DNA of 64,000 nt from contig OZ251461.1 in NCBI GenBank assembly GCA_965242575.1, forward strand, positions 682,001 through 746,000. Reading direction: 5' to 3'. This DNA comes from JANQOH01 sp965242575 (GTDB lineage Bacteria > Pseudomonadota > Alphaproteobacteria > UBA7887). Below the pieces are notes generated by a model. That model had not been told where the DNA came from. It did no database searches and saw only the letters and a program-made list of their open reading frames with translations. Positions 25,301 to 32,728 of the stretch are shown one piece after another; the first letter of the stretch is position 1, and each line of letters begins with the position of its first letter. A program made the position numbers and the translations under genes.

Positions 25301-25536
25301 TTTGCGGGCGATTCCATGAATCGGACGTTCTGAAATGGGTTTCCGCATCGCCATCGTCGATGCTCTTGCTGCCGATGACGGTTGCGCTGCGACGGGAGCT
25401 TGGGGAGTCTCCCGAAGTGGCGCGAGAGGTGTCGGAGGTGGCCGACGATATTCGTAACGACCTTGCCAAGATGAAAGCGCACTCACCCCAGACGAGGTTC
25501 GGCGAGAGGCTGGACGAGGTTGACGTGGATGGCTGA
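22360..25536 (+). CDS. large ATPase-wHTH-TPR protein (STAND-like)
   Basis: A 1,058-residue protein. Domains in order: NTPase with Walker A VLGSRGSGKTTLL (about 47-59), Walker B LVLVVENLN (150-158, with Glu where Asp is usual) and a sensor-like ILTGGNARLIAIVARF (243-258); winged helix at about 290-350 (PAQERRVYLALAELWKPATTREIA); then from about 460 to 1000 many helix pairs of TPR type (for example ALKTYDEIMGKFGDSD, ESLGILDDAIRRFEKAG, EALLVYSEAMNKFDSDD). ATPase plus helical repeats is the plan of STAND signal-transducing NTPases, with the repeats as sensor. No effector domain was recognised. Base composition changes sharply near 23630 (codon about 424), with the C-terminal part much more AT-rich. 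Confidence 0.7.
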   Translation: MKDMKYNPGFLTDDELVSSFRVRESELESILETLRGCTAESNAHMIVLGSRGSGKTTLLLRAAAEARRDPALSENLFPVVFPEESYEIGSCGEFWLACLAHLADQAPRREDEPDLQRSYEELRAERDDRRLADRCLGAVLGFAEREDKRLVLVVENLNMMFADMRDAADDAWRLRHTLQTEPRIVLLASATSRFQQIDDPAEAFYGFFRPILLRPLDTGECAALWEAVSGRRPAGRSVRPVQILTGGNARLIAIVARFDSRFAFSALMDGLLNLIDDHTDYFKGHLDGLPAQERRVYLALAELWKPATTREIADRARLNSSACSAQLRRLCQRGAVEEDGGDRRRKRYYVTERLYNIYYLLRKRHGGAGHVVEVLIRFMSSYYSPTQLMDIGARIARDAAAVGEEMRALHAAALKRLIAEPRLAGYRDRLLTETPAAFFAPPVVSDSNGFGEDGQKSPDLLEKVNRLTDSGQILNALRAYNSLVREFDSGRDADALHRIDSSFTRNIIELIVDKEYGEVVNIISDIMQNFETHIYLDFDHIVFMTIMSSGSAEISKNQPENAVEIFDTAARRFGNIDHPLAEFVIAHALLNKGHASAYMNRPCDALKTYDEIMGKFGDSDNSRVVPLIADTLVDKSSELKNVDRIDESLSAADEALRRFHDTEGSQFDLPVARAFIIKSGALIIKGMREESRAALEDAVRIFCREKGEIEGTIIIGHLVSEGMDLTHRGMIDESLVILRTIERIEREYGSEIGGENAAVALANIGSNFVGAGRYEESLGILDDAIRRFEKAGADHRFFFVQAFLSKGQSLDAMGRKEEALLVYSEAMNKFDSDDKEGVRFLVGITHVRKCSTLIEMERMDEALDVLDKITDRVDAFDRAWLHVRPDSGNGFSERVGRLMLKVALHWLTNGKFADARATASRAFDMGFADSADRIDGHGIRAVASSLMGDRAASESDIAEALRMLPEAEDRVKVVVAYLVGLCGRFHESDVLKWVSASPSSMLLLPMTVALRRELGESPEVAREVSEVADDIRNDLAKMKAHSPQTRFGERLDEVDVDG

Positions 25537-25574
25537 CCTATATTTTCCAGACCGCGCTCGTGGCCGGTTCGGCG

Positions 25575-28415
25575 TCATTCGCTCCTGCCCGCCATATTGA
25601 GGGCGAGGAGTTCGCGCAGCGCATCCTCGTCGGAAATGTCCGCGTCCCATCTGTAGGCCGCGGCGACGGCGGAGTCGAGGGCGGCGTGGGCGTCGGCGAG
25701 CCAGCGGGGGCGGACGTTGTATAGGGCGGTGAGAGTGCGCTTGTCCAGCTCGCGCGTGGCGGCGGCGTCGCGGGGGAGGGGGCGGGGCGGGTAGCCGGGG
25801 ACGGGCTCGTCGGTCCACTGGACCCATTCGGGCGGATTGAGCCAGCGGTCGCGCAACTCGACCAGGCGGCGCGCCGCCTCGGCGATGGCGATGGCGCGCG
25901 GGTCGTCGGCGTAGCCGGCGGCGGGGATGTCGGGGGACAGGCCCTCGGGGAAGGGAAAGGTCTCGAACGTGGTCGTGGGGGTGTAGCGCGGCGCGCCGAC
26001 AAGCGTCGAACCCAATCGGATCGACCAGGCCTCGTGGAAGCGGCTGTGCAGGACGCCGAAGGCCGTGTCGTCGTCGCGCGCGATGACTATCAGCTGATGG
26101 TCCGGGCATACGCCCGTGTCGAGCCACGCGAACACGCGGTGCTTGGCCATCGTGGGCGTTACGATGCAACGGGACATGCCGCACAGCGCCCGCCGCATGG
26201 CGGGGCGGGAGCGCGAGTGGCGCCACCATTCCTCCCGGAGCGATTTCACGCGGTTCGACAGTCTCCGGGGCTTCACGTGTTCAACGACGTGGGCGAACGG
26301 GGCCTCGAAAAGCGCCGCGTCGGATTCGGTCATGTCGGATCCGAAATCGACGATCCACCGGTCGGAGGAGCGCCGCATCAGGTCCGATCCGTTGATCCGG
26401 GGCTTGAGCACATCGCTGTTGGGCCGTCCGTTGGGGTTCGCGGGCAGGCGCAGCCATGCGCGCGCCAGATCGCCCGGAACGTCGAACGGGCCGTTCTTGT
26501 TGACTCCCAGAAACGCCGCCGACCGGTTCGCCGCGAGCCGCCGCGCCCGCGTCAGATCGATGGCGCCGCCGGTCAGGTCCGAATGTATACGCGTCGCCGG
26601 CGCGCCATTCAGGCGCACGGGAAGCCCGGAGCTCCCGCGCGCGAAGCAAACCAGCGACACCCGCACGGCGGCCCCGTCGTTGACCCAGGGTTCGTCGGAC
26701 CATGCGTCGAAAATCGCGCCGTTCTCGACGATGCGATCCAACGCCGCGCGGTTGCTTCCGCCCCGGATCGAGTTCGTCGCCACCAGCCCGGCGCGCGCCA
26801 GATCGCCCCGCGCCACCAGTTCCCCGGCCCGGTGAAACCAGTAGCAGACGAGATCGGCAGACGCGGAAACCGAGCGCAGATATGCGCGGCGCAAACGCTC
26901 CGTATATTCATGGCCCAACCCGCCCCGCATCGCCTTGTCGCCCAGGAACGGCGGGTTGCCGATGACGACGTCCGCCGCCGGCCACTCCGGCGCCCCGCCC
27001 TCCGGAGACAGGATCGCGTCGCGGCACTGGATCGTCTCCAGCGGCTTCAGGATCGGATCGCGCGACTCCCGGAACCCGTTGCGCCGCATCCATTGGATCT
27101 CGCCGACCCACACCGACACCTGCGCCAGTTCCGCCGCGTAGGCGTTGAGTTCGATCCCTTTCACGTTCGCCGGGCCGACCGCGGGGAAGCCGCGCTCCAG
27201 CCCCAGCGCCTCCGCCTCCAGCTGGACGCGGTGCTCCAGGTCCTTCAGCGCGTGCAGCGCCAGATACAGGAAGTTTCCCGAACCGCAGGCGGGGTCGAGC
27301 ACCGTGAAGCCGCGCAGGCGCTCGAGGAAGCCGTCCAGCAACCGCCGCGCCTCCGCCCGACGCCGCGCCCGCGCCGCCGCCGAACGCGCGCGCCCGGCGC
27401 GCGCCTGCGCCGCCGCGACCTCCGCCTTCGCCGCCGCCCACTCCGCCAGCAGCGGGCGGACCACCACGGGGTCGACGATGCGCATGATCTTGTCGCGGTC
27501 GGTGTAATGCGCGCCCAGTTGCGAGCGTTTGTCCGGGTCCAGCCCGCGCTCGAACAGCGTGCCCAGGATGGAGGGGTCGATCTCCGACCAGTCGAGCGCC
27601 GCCGCCGCCAGCGCCGCGTCGATCTCCGAACGCGCCAGAGGCAAAGCCGAATCGTCGTCGAACAGCCCGCCGTTGAACCGCGCGACGGTCTCGAACCCGA
27701 CATCGCCGCCCTGCGCCATCGCCCCGAACAGGCGGCCCGCCAGCGCCGCGAAGTCTTCGGGCCGGCGCCGCGCGCGCTCCAGCATCCGCGTGAACATGGC
27801 GCCGGGCAGCAGGCCCACATCCTCGGCGAACATGCAGAACACGAGGCGGTTCACGAAATGCGCCACCGCCGGCGCGGCGTGGCCGCGCTCGCGCAACGAC
27901 CGCGCCAGCGCCGCGAACGCCGCCGCCGCCCGCTCGGTGAGCGCCTGCCGGCTTTCCCCCGGACGCAGACGCTCCGGGTCGGCCATAACCCGTTTGAGCG
28001 TATCGCGGACGGCCGCGTCGGCGAGGTCGTCGAGGCCGAACTCATGCGTCGCGCTGACGCTGTTCGTCCAATTGGTGCGGATGCGGAACCGCGCCATGTC
28101 GCAAACGACGAGCAAGGGCGGGTTCTCCAGCGCCAGCGCGTATTGCCGCAGCTGGTCGAACGCGGCGTCGAGGTCGGCGCGCCTGCCCTTGTATTCCCAG
28201 GCGAAGCAATGGCGCTTCCACACGTCCGCCCAGCCGTCGCCGCCGGTGTCCTTGCGCGCCCCGCGCTCGAAACAATAGCGCTCGCCCGACGGGTCGGCCT
28301 CTGCGGGGGTGGGTTCTCCGAGCAGGCGGCACAGGTCGATGAAGTGCTCCTGGCTCCCGGAGCGCTCCTTCAACTCCGAAGCCCGCCACTTGGCGATGAA
28401 CGCGGCAGGGGTCAC
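25575..28415 (-). CDS. MmeI-like type IIL restriction-modification enzyme
   Basis: A 946-residue single-chain restriction and methylation enzyme. The N-terminal PD-(D/E)xK nuclease has D64-x9-E74-Y-K76 (in VCEYKG-like context AWEYKG), the same spacing as in MmeI. A helical connector follows. The adenine-N6 methyltransferase has motif I LDPACGSGNFLYLAL (373-387) and motif IV NPPF (487-490). The target recognition region includes PTTTFETFPFPEG. The closing WDADISDEDALRELLALN is typical of the family. The full length suggests an active enzyme. Such enzymes methylate one strand and cut about 20 bp from the site. Recognition sequence unknown. The start is GTG with no visible Shine-Dalgarno sequence. 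It converges on the ATPase operon. Confidence 0.88.
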   Translation of the reverse strand: MTPAAFIAKWRASELKERSGSQEHFIDLCRLLGEPTPAEADPSGERYCFERGARKDTGGDGWADVWKRHCFAWEYKGRRADLDAAFDQLRQYALALENPPLLVVCDMARFRIRTNWTNSVSATHEFGLDDLADAAVRDTLKRVMADPERLRPGESRQALTERAAAAFAALARSLRERGHAAPAVAHFVNRLVFCMFAEDVGLLPGAMFTRMLERARRRPEDFAALAGRLFGAMAQGGDVGFETVARFNGGLFDDDSALPLARSEIDAALAAAALDWSEIDPSILGTLFERGLDPDKRSQLGAHYTDRDKIMRIVDPVVVRPLLAEWAAAKAEVAAAQARAGRARSAAARARRRAEARRLLDGFLERLRGFTVLDPACGSGNFLYLALHALKDLEHRVQLEAEALGLERGFPAVGPANVKGIELNAYAAELAQVSVWVGEIQWMRRNGFRESRDPILKPLETIQCRDAILSPEGGAPEWPAADVVIGNPPFLGDKAMRGGLGHEYTERLRRAYLRSVSASADLVCYWFHRAGELVARGDLARAGLVATNSIRGGSNRAALDRIVENGAIFDAWSDEPWVNDGAAVRVSLVCFARGSSGLPVRLNGAPATRIHSDLTGGAIDLTRARRLAANRSAAFLGVNKNGPFDVPGDLARAWLRLPANPNGRPNSDVLKPRINGSDLMRRSSDRWIVDFGSDMTESDAALFEAPFAHVVEHVKPRRLSNRVKSLREEWWRHSRSRPAMRRALCGMSRCIVTPTMAKHRVFAWLDTGVCPDHQLIVIARDDDTAFGVLHSRFHEAWSIRLGSTLVGAPRYTPTTTFETFPFPEGLSPDIPAAGYADDPRAIAIAEAARRLVELRDRWLNPPEWVQWTDEPVPGYPPRPLPRDAAATRELDKRTLTALYNVRPRWLADAHAALDSAVAAAYRWDADISDEDALRELLALNMAGRSE

Positions 28416-28612
28416 GGCGTGGGGCTGGCGGGATCGGGACCGGCGTGGAGCGGGAGCATATGGCGGGCCTCGGCGCGGGGCGTCCTCGCGGACGCGGCCC
28501 GCCTTACCCGGCGGGAGCGGCGCGCGTCAAGAACGAAAATAGAAATACAGGCCGGCGCGAGCCGCCGCCGGCGCGCCGGTGTAGGATGGCGGCCCATCGG
28601 CGGAGGGACGTC

Positions 28613-28819
28613 ATGGACGCGCTGCGGGCGGTGTTTCCCATGCTCATCGCGGTGTCGCTGGCCGCGGTGCTCGCCGTGCTGCTGGTCGGCGTCGCCGGCA
28701 TGCTGCGCGGCGGCGGCTTCAACCGGCGCTACGGCAACGCGTTGATGCGCCTGCGCGTCGCCACCCAGGCGGCGGCGGTCGCGCTCATCGTCATCTACGC
28801 GTTGTTCGTCCGCGCCTAG
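28613..28819 (+). CDS. HIG1-like twin-transmembrane protein
   Basis: A 68-residue protein with two hydrophobic helices (about 6-28 and 45-65) joined by the positively charged loop GGGFNRRYGNALMRLRVA, the signature of HIG1-domain/twin-TM proteins of alphaproteobacteria. Mitochondrial HIG1 proteins assist respiratory complexes. The bacterial role is likely similar but unproven. The start at 28613 has GGAGGGA 5-10 bases upstream. Its stop overlaps the end of the convergent outer-membrane protein gene by 4 bp. The 197-bp gap before it holds the divergent upstream regions and no further gene that I can see. Confidence 0.75.
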   Translation: MDALRAVFPMLIAVSLAAVLAVLLVGVAGMLRGGGFNRRYGNALMRLRVATQAAAVALIVIYALFVRA

Positions 28820-30045
28820 AAGAACCACCCGGCCGACAGCTGGACGAAATCGTCGCCGCGAAGGTCGCGCAACGCGCCGTCCGGCGGGACGTCCGCGAAC
28901 AGCCGCGCCTCCGCCGCCAGCCGGACGCCCGCGCCGACGCGCCGGCTCGCCTCCAGCGTGAACAGCGCCGCGCCGCTGGAGAGGTCGCGGATCGCGCCCG
29001 CGAGCAGCGCGGTGTCCGCCGCGTCGTTGAACGCCAGCCGCGCCCCCGCGAAAAGGTCGTTCTGGAACGGGTTCGGCGCGGCGCCGCCCCGGCCGTCGCG
29101 CAGATGCTCGACGAGGACGCCGACGTCCGCCCCGCCCAGAGCGCCGTAGAACGTGTATTCGAACCCGCCGACGAAGGCGGCGTAGTCGCGCTCCGCGCCC
29201 CGGGCGTCGCGCTGGCCCCGGCGATGCAGCGCCTCCAGTTTCCACAGCCACCCGCCGGTCGTGTATTGCAGGTCCAGCCCCGTCTGGTCGATGACCTCGT
29301 AGGTCGGGACAAGGGTCAGGCCGCCGGAGGCGTCGACGCGCGGCGCCAGCGACGGCTCGCGCGCCACGCCGTGGAATCGGTAAACGCCCAGGTCCCAGCC
29401 GCCGAAACTGTGGCTGTAGCGCAGCGCGACGGACTGCCGCCGGCGCCCGGCGGCGGATTCGTGGCGCGCCGCGCCGGCATCGACCGCGACGGCGCTCCGC
29501 AGCCGCCCGCGCCGCCCCGGGTAGGTCCGCTCGCGGACCAGCGGCATCCACACCAGGTCGACGTCGCCCCAGTCGCGGACCAGCGTCAGATGGGCCATCG
29601 GCTGGCCCAATTTGTCCTCCAGGTCGATGTTCTCCACCAGGTCGGTCTGGTTGACGATGTCGACCAGATGAAACGACTCGGCGACGCCCCAGAACAATTT
29701 GCCGATGCCCAGACCGAGCTCCCAGTCGTCGCGGACGATACGGAGGTGGAACTCGCGCAGGTCGCCGCGGCTGCGCTCCGGGTCGGCGCCGTCGGCGCGC
29801 AGGAACGGCCGGACGGTCAGCGCCGAGCCGTCGTCCCATTCGAGGTAGAGTTCGGGTTCGACCGCGACCGAAACGCCGTGGCGGCGCTGGCCGGGGAACG
29901 CCGGCGGGCGGAGGAAGCCGCGGCCCTCGACGACGACGCTGCCCGACGACTCCGAAAAGACGGGCGCCGCCTGCGCGCCGGCCGGGACCGCCGCAACCGG
30001 GACCGCCGCCGCCGCCGCGAGAACCGCCGCGCGCCACCGCTTCAT
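28816..30045 (-). CDS. outer-membrane beta-barrel protein (DUF1302-like)
   Basis: A 409-residue protein with a signal peptide (AAAVPVAAVPAGAQA). A long run of alternating, aromatic-rich strands follows, and it ends in the canonical porin C-terminus SAGWFF. Segments such as LGLGIGKLFWGVAESFHLVDIVNQ and LRYSHSFGGWDLGVYRF are typical of the group of large channels annotated as DUF1302 or phosphate-selective-porin-like. The start at 30045 is supported by GGGAGGAGG. It is an isolated gene, divergent from the flavin oxidoreductase 88 bp away. Substrate unknown. Confidence 0.65.
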   Translation of the reverse strand: MKRWRAAVLAAAAAVPVAAVPAGAQAAPVFSESSGSVVVEGRGFLRPPAFPGQRRHGVSVAVEPELYLEWDDGSALTVRPFLRADGADPERSRGDLREFHLRIVRDDWELGLGIGKLFWGVAESFHLVDIVNQTDLVENIDLEDKLGQPMAHLTLVRDWGDVDLVWMPLVRERTYPGRRGRLRSAVAVDAGAARHESAAGRRRQSVALRYSHSFGGWDLGVYRFHGVAREPSLAPRVDASGGLTLVPTYEVIDQTGLDLQYTTGGWLWKLEALHRRGQRDARGAERDYAAFVGGFEYTFYGALGGADVGVLVEHLRDGRGGAAPNPFQNDLFAGARLAFNDAADTALLAGAIRDLSSGAALFTLEASRRVGAGVRLAAEARLFADVPPDGALRDLRGDDFVQLSAGWFF

Positions 30046-30133
30046 CGCCGCCTCCTCCCGCGCCCGCCGCCCCGCCTCGCCGGCTCCGGCGCCCGGCGCT
30101 ACCATGCCTGCGGCGCGGCGAACGGGGGACGGC

Positions 30134-31177
30134 GTGAAGATAGGGATTTCCGTCGGCGGATACGACCGCCGCGACATCGCCGCCACGGCCGCCTTCGTCG
30201 CCGAGGCGGAGCGGCTCGGCGCCGCATACGCCTGGTCGGCGGAAGCGTGGGCGCAGGACGCGGCGACCACCCTCGCCTACCTCGCGGCGCGCACCGAGCG
30301 CATCGTTCTGGGAACCGGGATCATGCAGATCAGCGCGCGGGCGCCGTCGATGACGGCGATGACGGCGCTGTCGCTGCACGCGCTCAGCGGCGGGCGCTTC
30401 GTCCTCGGCCTCGGCGCCAGCGGCCCGCAGGTGGTCGAGGGGCTGCACGGCGTCCCCTACCGCGCGCCGCTGGGCCGGCTCCGCGAAACGGTCGAGATCG
30501 TCCGCATGGCCTGCCGCGGCGAGAAACTGCGCTACGCCGGCCGCCACCACACGCTGCCGCTGCCCGGCGGCGAGGGCAAGGCCATCCGCCTCGACCATCC
30601 GCCGGCGCGAATCCCGATCTTCCTCGCCACGCTGGCGCCGCGCGCGCTCGAATACGCCGGCGGCGCCGCCGATGGCTGGCTCGGAACCTCGTTCTCGCCC
30701 GACCATGCGGAGGCGCATCTGGCCCATCTGCGGCGCGGCGCCGAGGCGGCGGGGCGGACCCTCGGCGATATCGCCCTGCACGCCGCCTGCCCGGTCGCCA
30801 TCGGCGACGACGTCGCGGCGCTGGCCGCGGCGCGCAAGCCGGCGGTGGCGTTCACCATGGGCGCCATGGGGTCGGCCCGGACCAACTTCTACAAGGACGC
30901 CTACGCCCGCGCGGGCTACGCCGACGACGCCGAGGCGGTCCAGCGCCTGTGGCGCGGCGGCAGGCGCGAGGCCGCCGCCGCGCGGGTCCCCGACGCGATG
31001 GTGACGCGGTTCGGCGCCTTCGGCCCGCCGGCGGCGGTGCGCGACCGCCTCCGCCGCTACCGCGGCGCCGGGATCGACGCGCTCACCGTCCGCCTCGACG
31101 GGCCGGACGATTCCGCCCGGCTCGCCCTGCTGGAGCAGGTCCTCGACCTCGCGCGCGGCCTCGACGCGGCGGCGTGA
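30134..31177 (+). CDS. LLM-class flavin-dependent oxidoreductase
   Basis: A 347-residue luciferase-like (beta/alpha)8-barrel protein, using FMN or F420. Family features include VKIGISVGGYD at the first strand, TERIVLGTGIMQISARAP (about residues 56-73), SGGRFVLGLGASGPQVVEGLHG and a C-terminal FGAFGPPAAVRDRLRRYRGAGID. The GTG at 30134, 5-10 bases after GGGGGA, is preferred to an ATG at 30104 that lacks a ribosome binding site. Substrate unknown. The next gene (NIPSNAP) is convergent. Confidence 0.85.
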   Translation: MKIGISVGGYDRRDIAATAAFVAEAERLGAAYAWSAEAWAQDAATTLAYLAARTERIVLGTGIMQISARAPSMTAMTALSLHALSGGRFVLGLGASGPQVVEGLHGVPYRAPLGRLRETVEIVRMACRGEKLRYAGRHHTLPLPGGEGKAIRLDHPPARIPIFLATLAPRALEYAGGAADGWLGTSFSPDHAEAHLAHLRRGAEAAGRTLGDIALHAACPVAIGDDVAALAAARKPAVAFTMGAMGSARTNFYKDAYARAGYADDAEAVQRLWRGGRREAAAARVPDAMVTRFGAFGPPAAVRDRLRRYRGAGIDALTVRLDGPDDSARLALLEQVLDLARGLDAAA

Positions 31178-31183
31178 CGCGCC

Positions 31184-31822
31184 TTACCCGCGCGGCGACC
31201 AGGCGGAGGGGAGCAGCAGGGTCGACGACATGGTCTCCAGCGCGCCGACGTTGGCGGCGAGGAACGCCTTCCATTCCGGGTCGGCCTGGGAGGCGCGGCG
31301 GGCCTCCATGCGCGCCTCGAAATTCGGATACGCCCACAGGTGGACGACCTCGTTGGGGTCGGGGATCTGCGTGACCCACAGGCCGATGTTGCGCGAATAC
31401 TTCTCGCGCGCCGGCAGCGCCTCGGCCATCGCCCGGCCCCACCCCGCCGCCTTGCCCGGCGGCAGGCGGTAGATGCGCAATTCGTAGATGTTGCCCGCGC
31501 CTTCGGGTTCGCGCATGTCGCGCAGCGGGTTCATGACGCGCACCGTCTGGTCGATCAGGTGCGGGCGGATCAACGGGACGTATTCGGTCCGCCACGCCTC
31601 CAGCTTGCCGAGCTCGCCGCGCAGCCGCGCCATTTCGGCCATGTCGCCGTAGCGCCACAGATGGACGAACTGGTTGAGCCGCCCCAGCTCGGAGGAAAAA
31701 TGCCCCTCCAGCGTCCCGTATCTGTCGCCTTCGCGGATGCGGCGGGCGACCGTGCCGCTCGCCTCCAGCACCTTGCCGACGGTCCCCGGCTTGCATGTGT
31801 ACATGCGCAGTTCGTGGATCAT
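31184..31822 (-). CDS. NIPSNAP family protein (two domains)
   Basis: A 212-residue protein made of two ferredoxin-like NIPSNAP repeats. The first is MIHELRMYTCKPGTVGKVLE with FVHLWRYGDMAEMARLR. The second is IYELRIYRLPPGKAAGWG with VVHLWAYPNFEARME. NIPSNAP domains belong to the dimeric alpha-beta barrel superfamily, and their molecular role in bacteria is not settled. The start at 31822 has GGGAGGAG upstream. It is divergent from the SDR operon. Confidence 0.88.
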   Translation of the reverse strand: MIHELRMYTCKPGTVGKVLEASGTVARRIREGDRYGTLEGHFSSELGRLNQFVHLWRYGDMAEMARLRGELGKLEAWRTEYVPLIRPHLIDQTVRVMNPLRDMREPEGAGNIYELRIYRLPPGKAAGWGRAMAEALPAREKYSRNIGLWVTQIPDPNEVVHLWAYPNFEARMEARRASQADPEWKAFLAANVGALETMSSTLLLPSAWSPRG

Positions 31823-32011
31823 GGCTCCTCCCGCGGCGCCCGGTCCGGGCGCGGATCGATGGATCGCCGCGCCCGGCGAGGCTTGAAGCCCGCGGGCGGA
31901 CGCGCGATTGTGACGGGGGCCGCCGCCGCGGCCGCGACGCGCGATACGCGAACGCGGCGCGGCGCGCAAGGCGGGCGGACCGGGGCGGCGCAAACTGGGG
32001 AGGCGGCGGCG

Positions 32012-32728
32012 ATGCTCGACGGAAAGATCGCGCTCGTGACCGGGGGCGGAAGCGGAATCGGCAAGGCGATCGCCCAGGCGTTCGCGGCCGCCGGGGCGCG
32101 GGTGACGCTCGCCGGGCGGCGGCGGGAGGTCCTGGAGGCGGCGGCGGGCGACATCGGCGCCGCGGCGGAGGCCGCGCCCTGCGACGTGACCGACGACGCG
32201 CAGGTGGACTCGCTGTTCGCCGGCGTCGCCGAACGCCACGGACGGCTCGACGTCCTCGTCAACAACGCCGGGATGTCGGCGCCGGGGCCGACGCATGAGA
32301 TGGACCCGGACACGTGGCGCAAGGTCATCGACGTGAACCTCACCGGCGCGTTCCTCTGCGCCCGCGCCGCGCTCCGGCTCATGATCCCCGCGAAGTCGGG
32401 GCGGATACTCAACGTCGGCAGCATTTCGGCGCAGATGTCGCGCGCCCACGCCGCGCCCTACACCGCGAGCAAGTTCGGGCTGGAGGGGCTCACCCGCTCG
32501 CTCGCCCTCGACGCGCGCGAACACGGCGTCGCCGTCGGCATCCTCCATCCCGGCAACGTGGCGACCGACATCTGGCGCGGGCGCGAGGAGATCTCGCGGC
32601 GCGAAGGGCTGATCCCGCTCGCCGAAATCGGCCGCGCGGCGGTAACGATGGCGGGAATGGACCCGGCGGTGAACGTGCTGACCGCCACCGTCCTGCCCGT
32701 GACCCAGCCCTATCTCGGCCGCGGATGA
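32012..32728 (+). CDS. short-chain dehydrogenase/reductase
   Basis: A 238-residue classical SDR with NAD(P)-binding TGGGSGIG (residues 10-17), LVNNAGMS, the catalytic serine in VGSISAQMSRAHAA and YTASK for tyrosine and lysine. Length and motif spacing are normal, and catalysis is expected. The substrate is unknown. It begins a chain of overlapping genes: its stop overlaps the PmbA-like start as ATGA. Confidence 0.92.
   Translation: MLDGKIALVTGGGSGIGKAIAQAFAAAGARVTLAGRRREVLEAAAGDIGAAAEAAPCDVTDDAQVDSLFAGVAERHGRLDVLVNNAGMSAPGPTHEMDPDTWRKVIDVNLTGAFLCARAALRLMIPAKSGRILNVGSISAQMSRAHAAPYTASKFGLEGLTRSLALDAREHGVAVGILHPGNVATDIWRGREEISRREGLIPLAEIGRAAVTMAGMDPAVNVLTATVLPVTQPYLGRG

Noticed and set aside
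25575..28415. BREX or DISARM methyltransferase
   Set aside because: The N-terminal nuclease with D-x9-E-x-K spacing and the MmeI-type C-terminus fit a self-contained type IIL enzyme. No BREX or DISARM partner genes are present.
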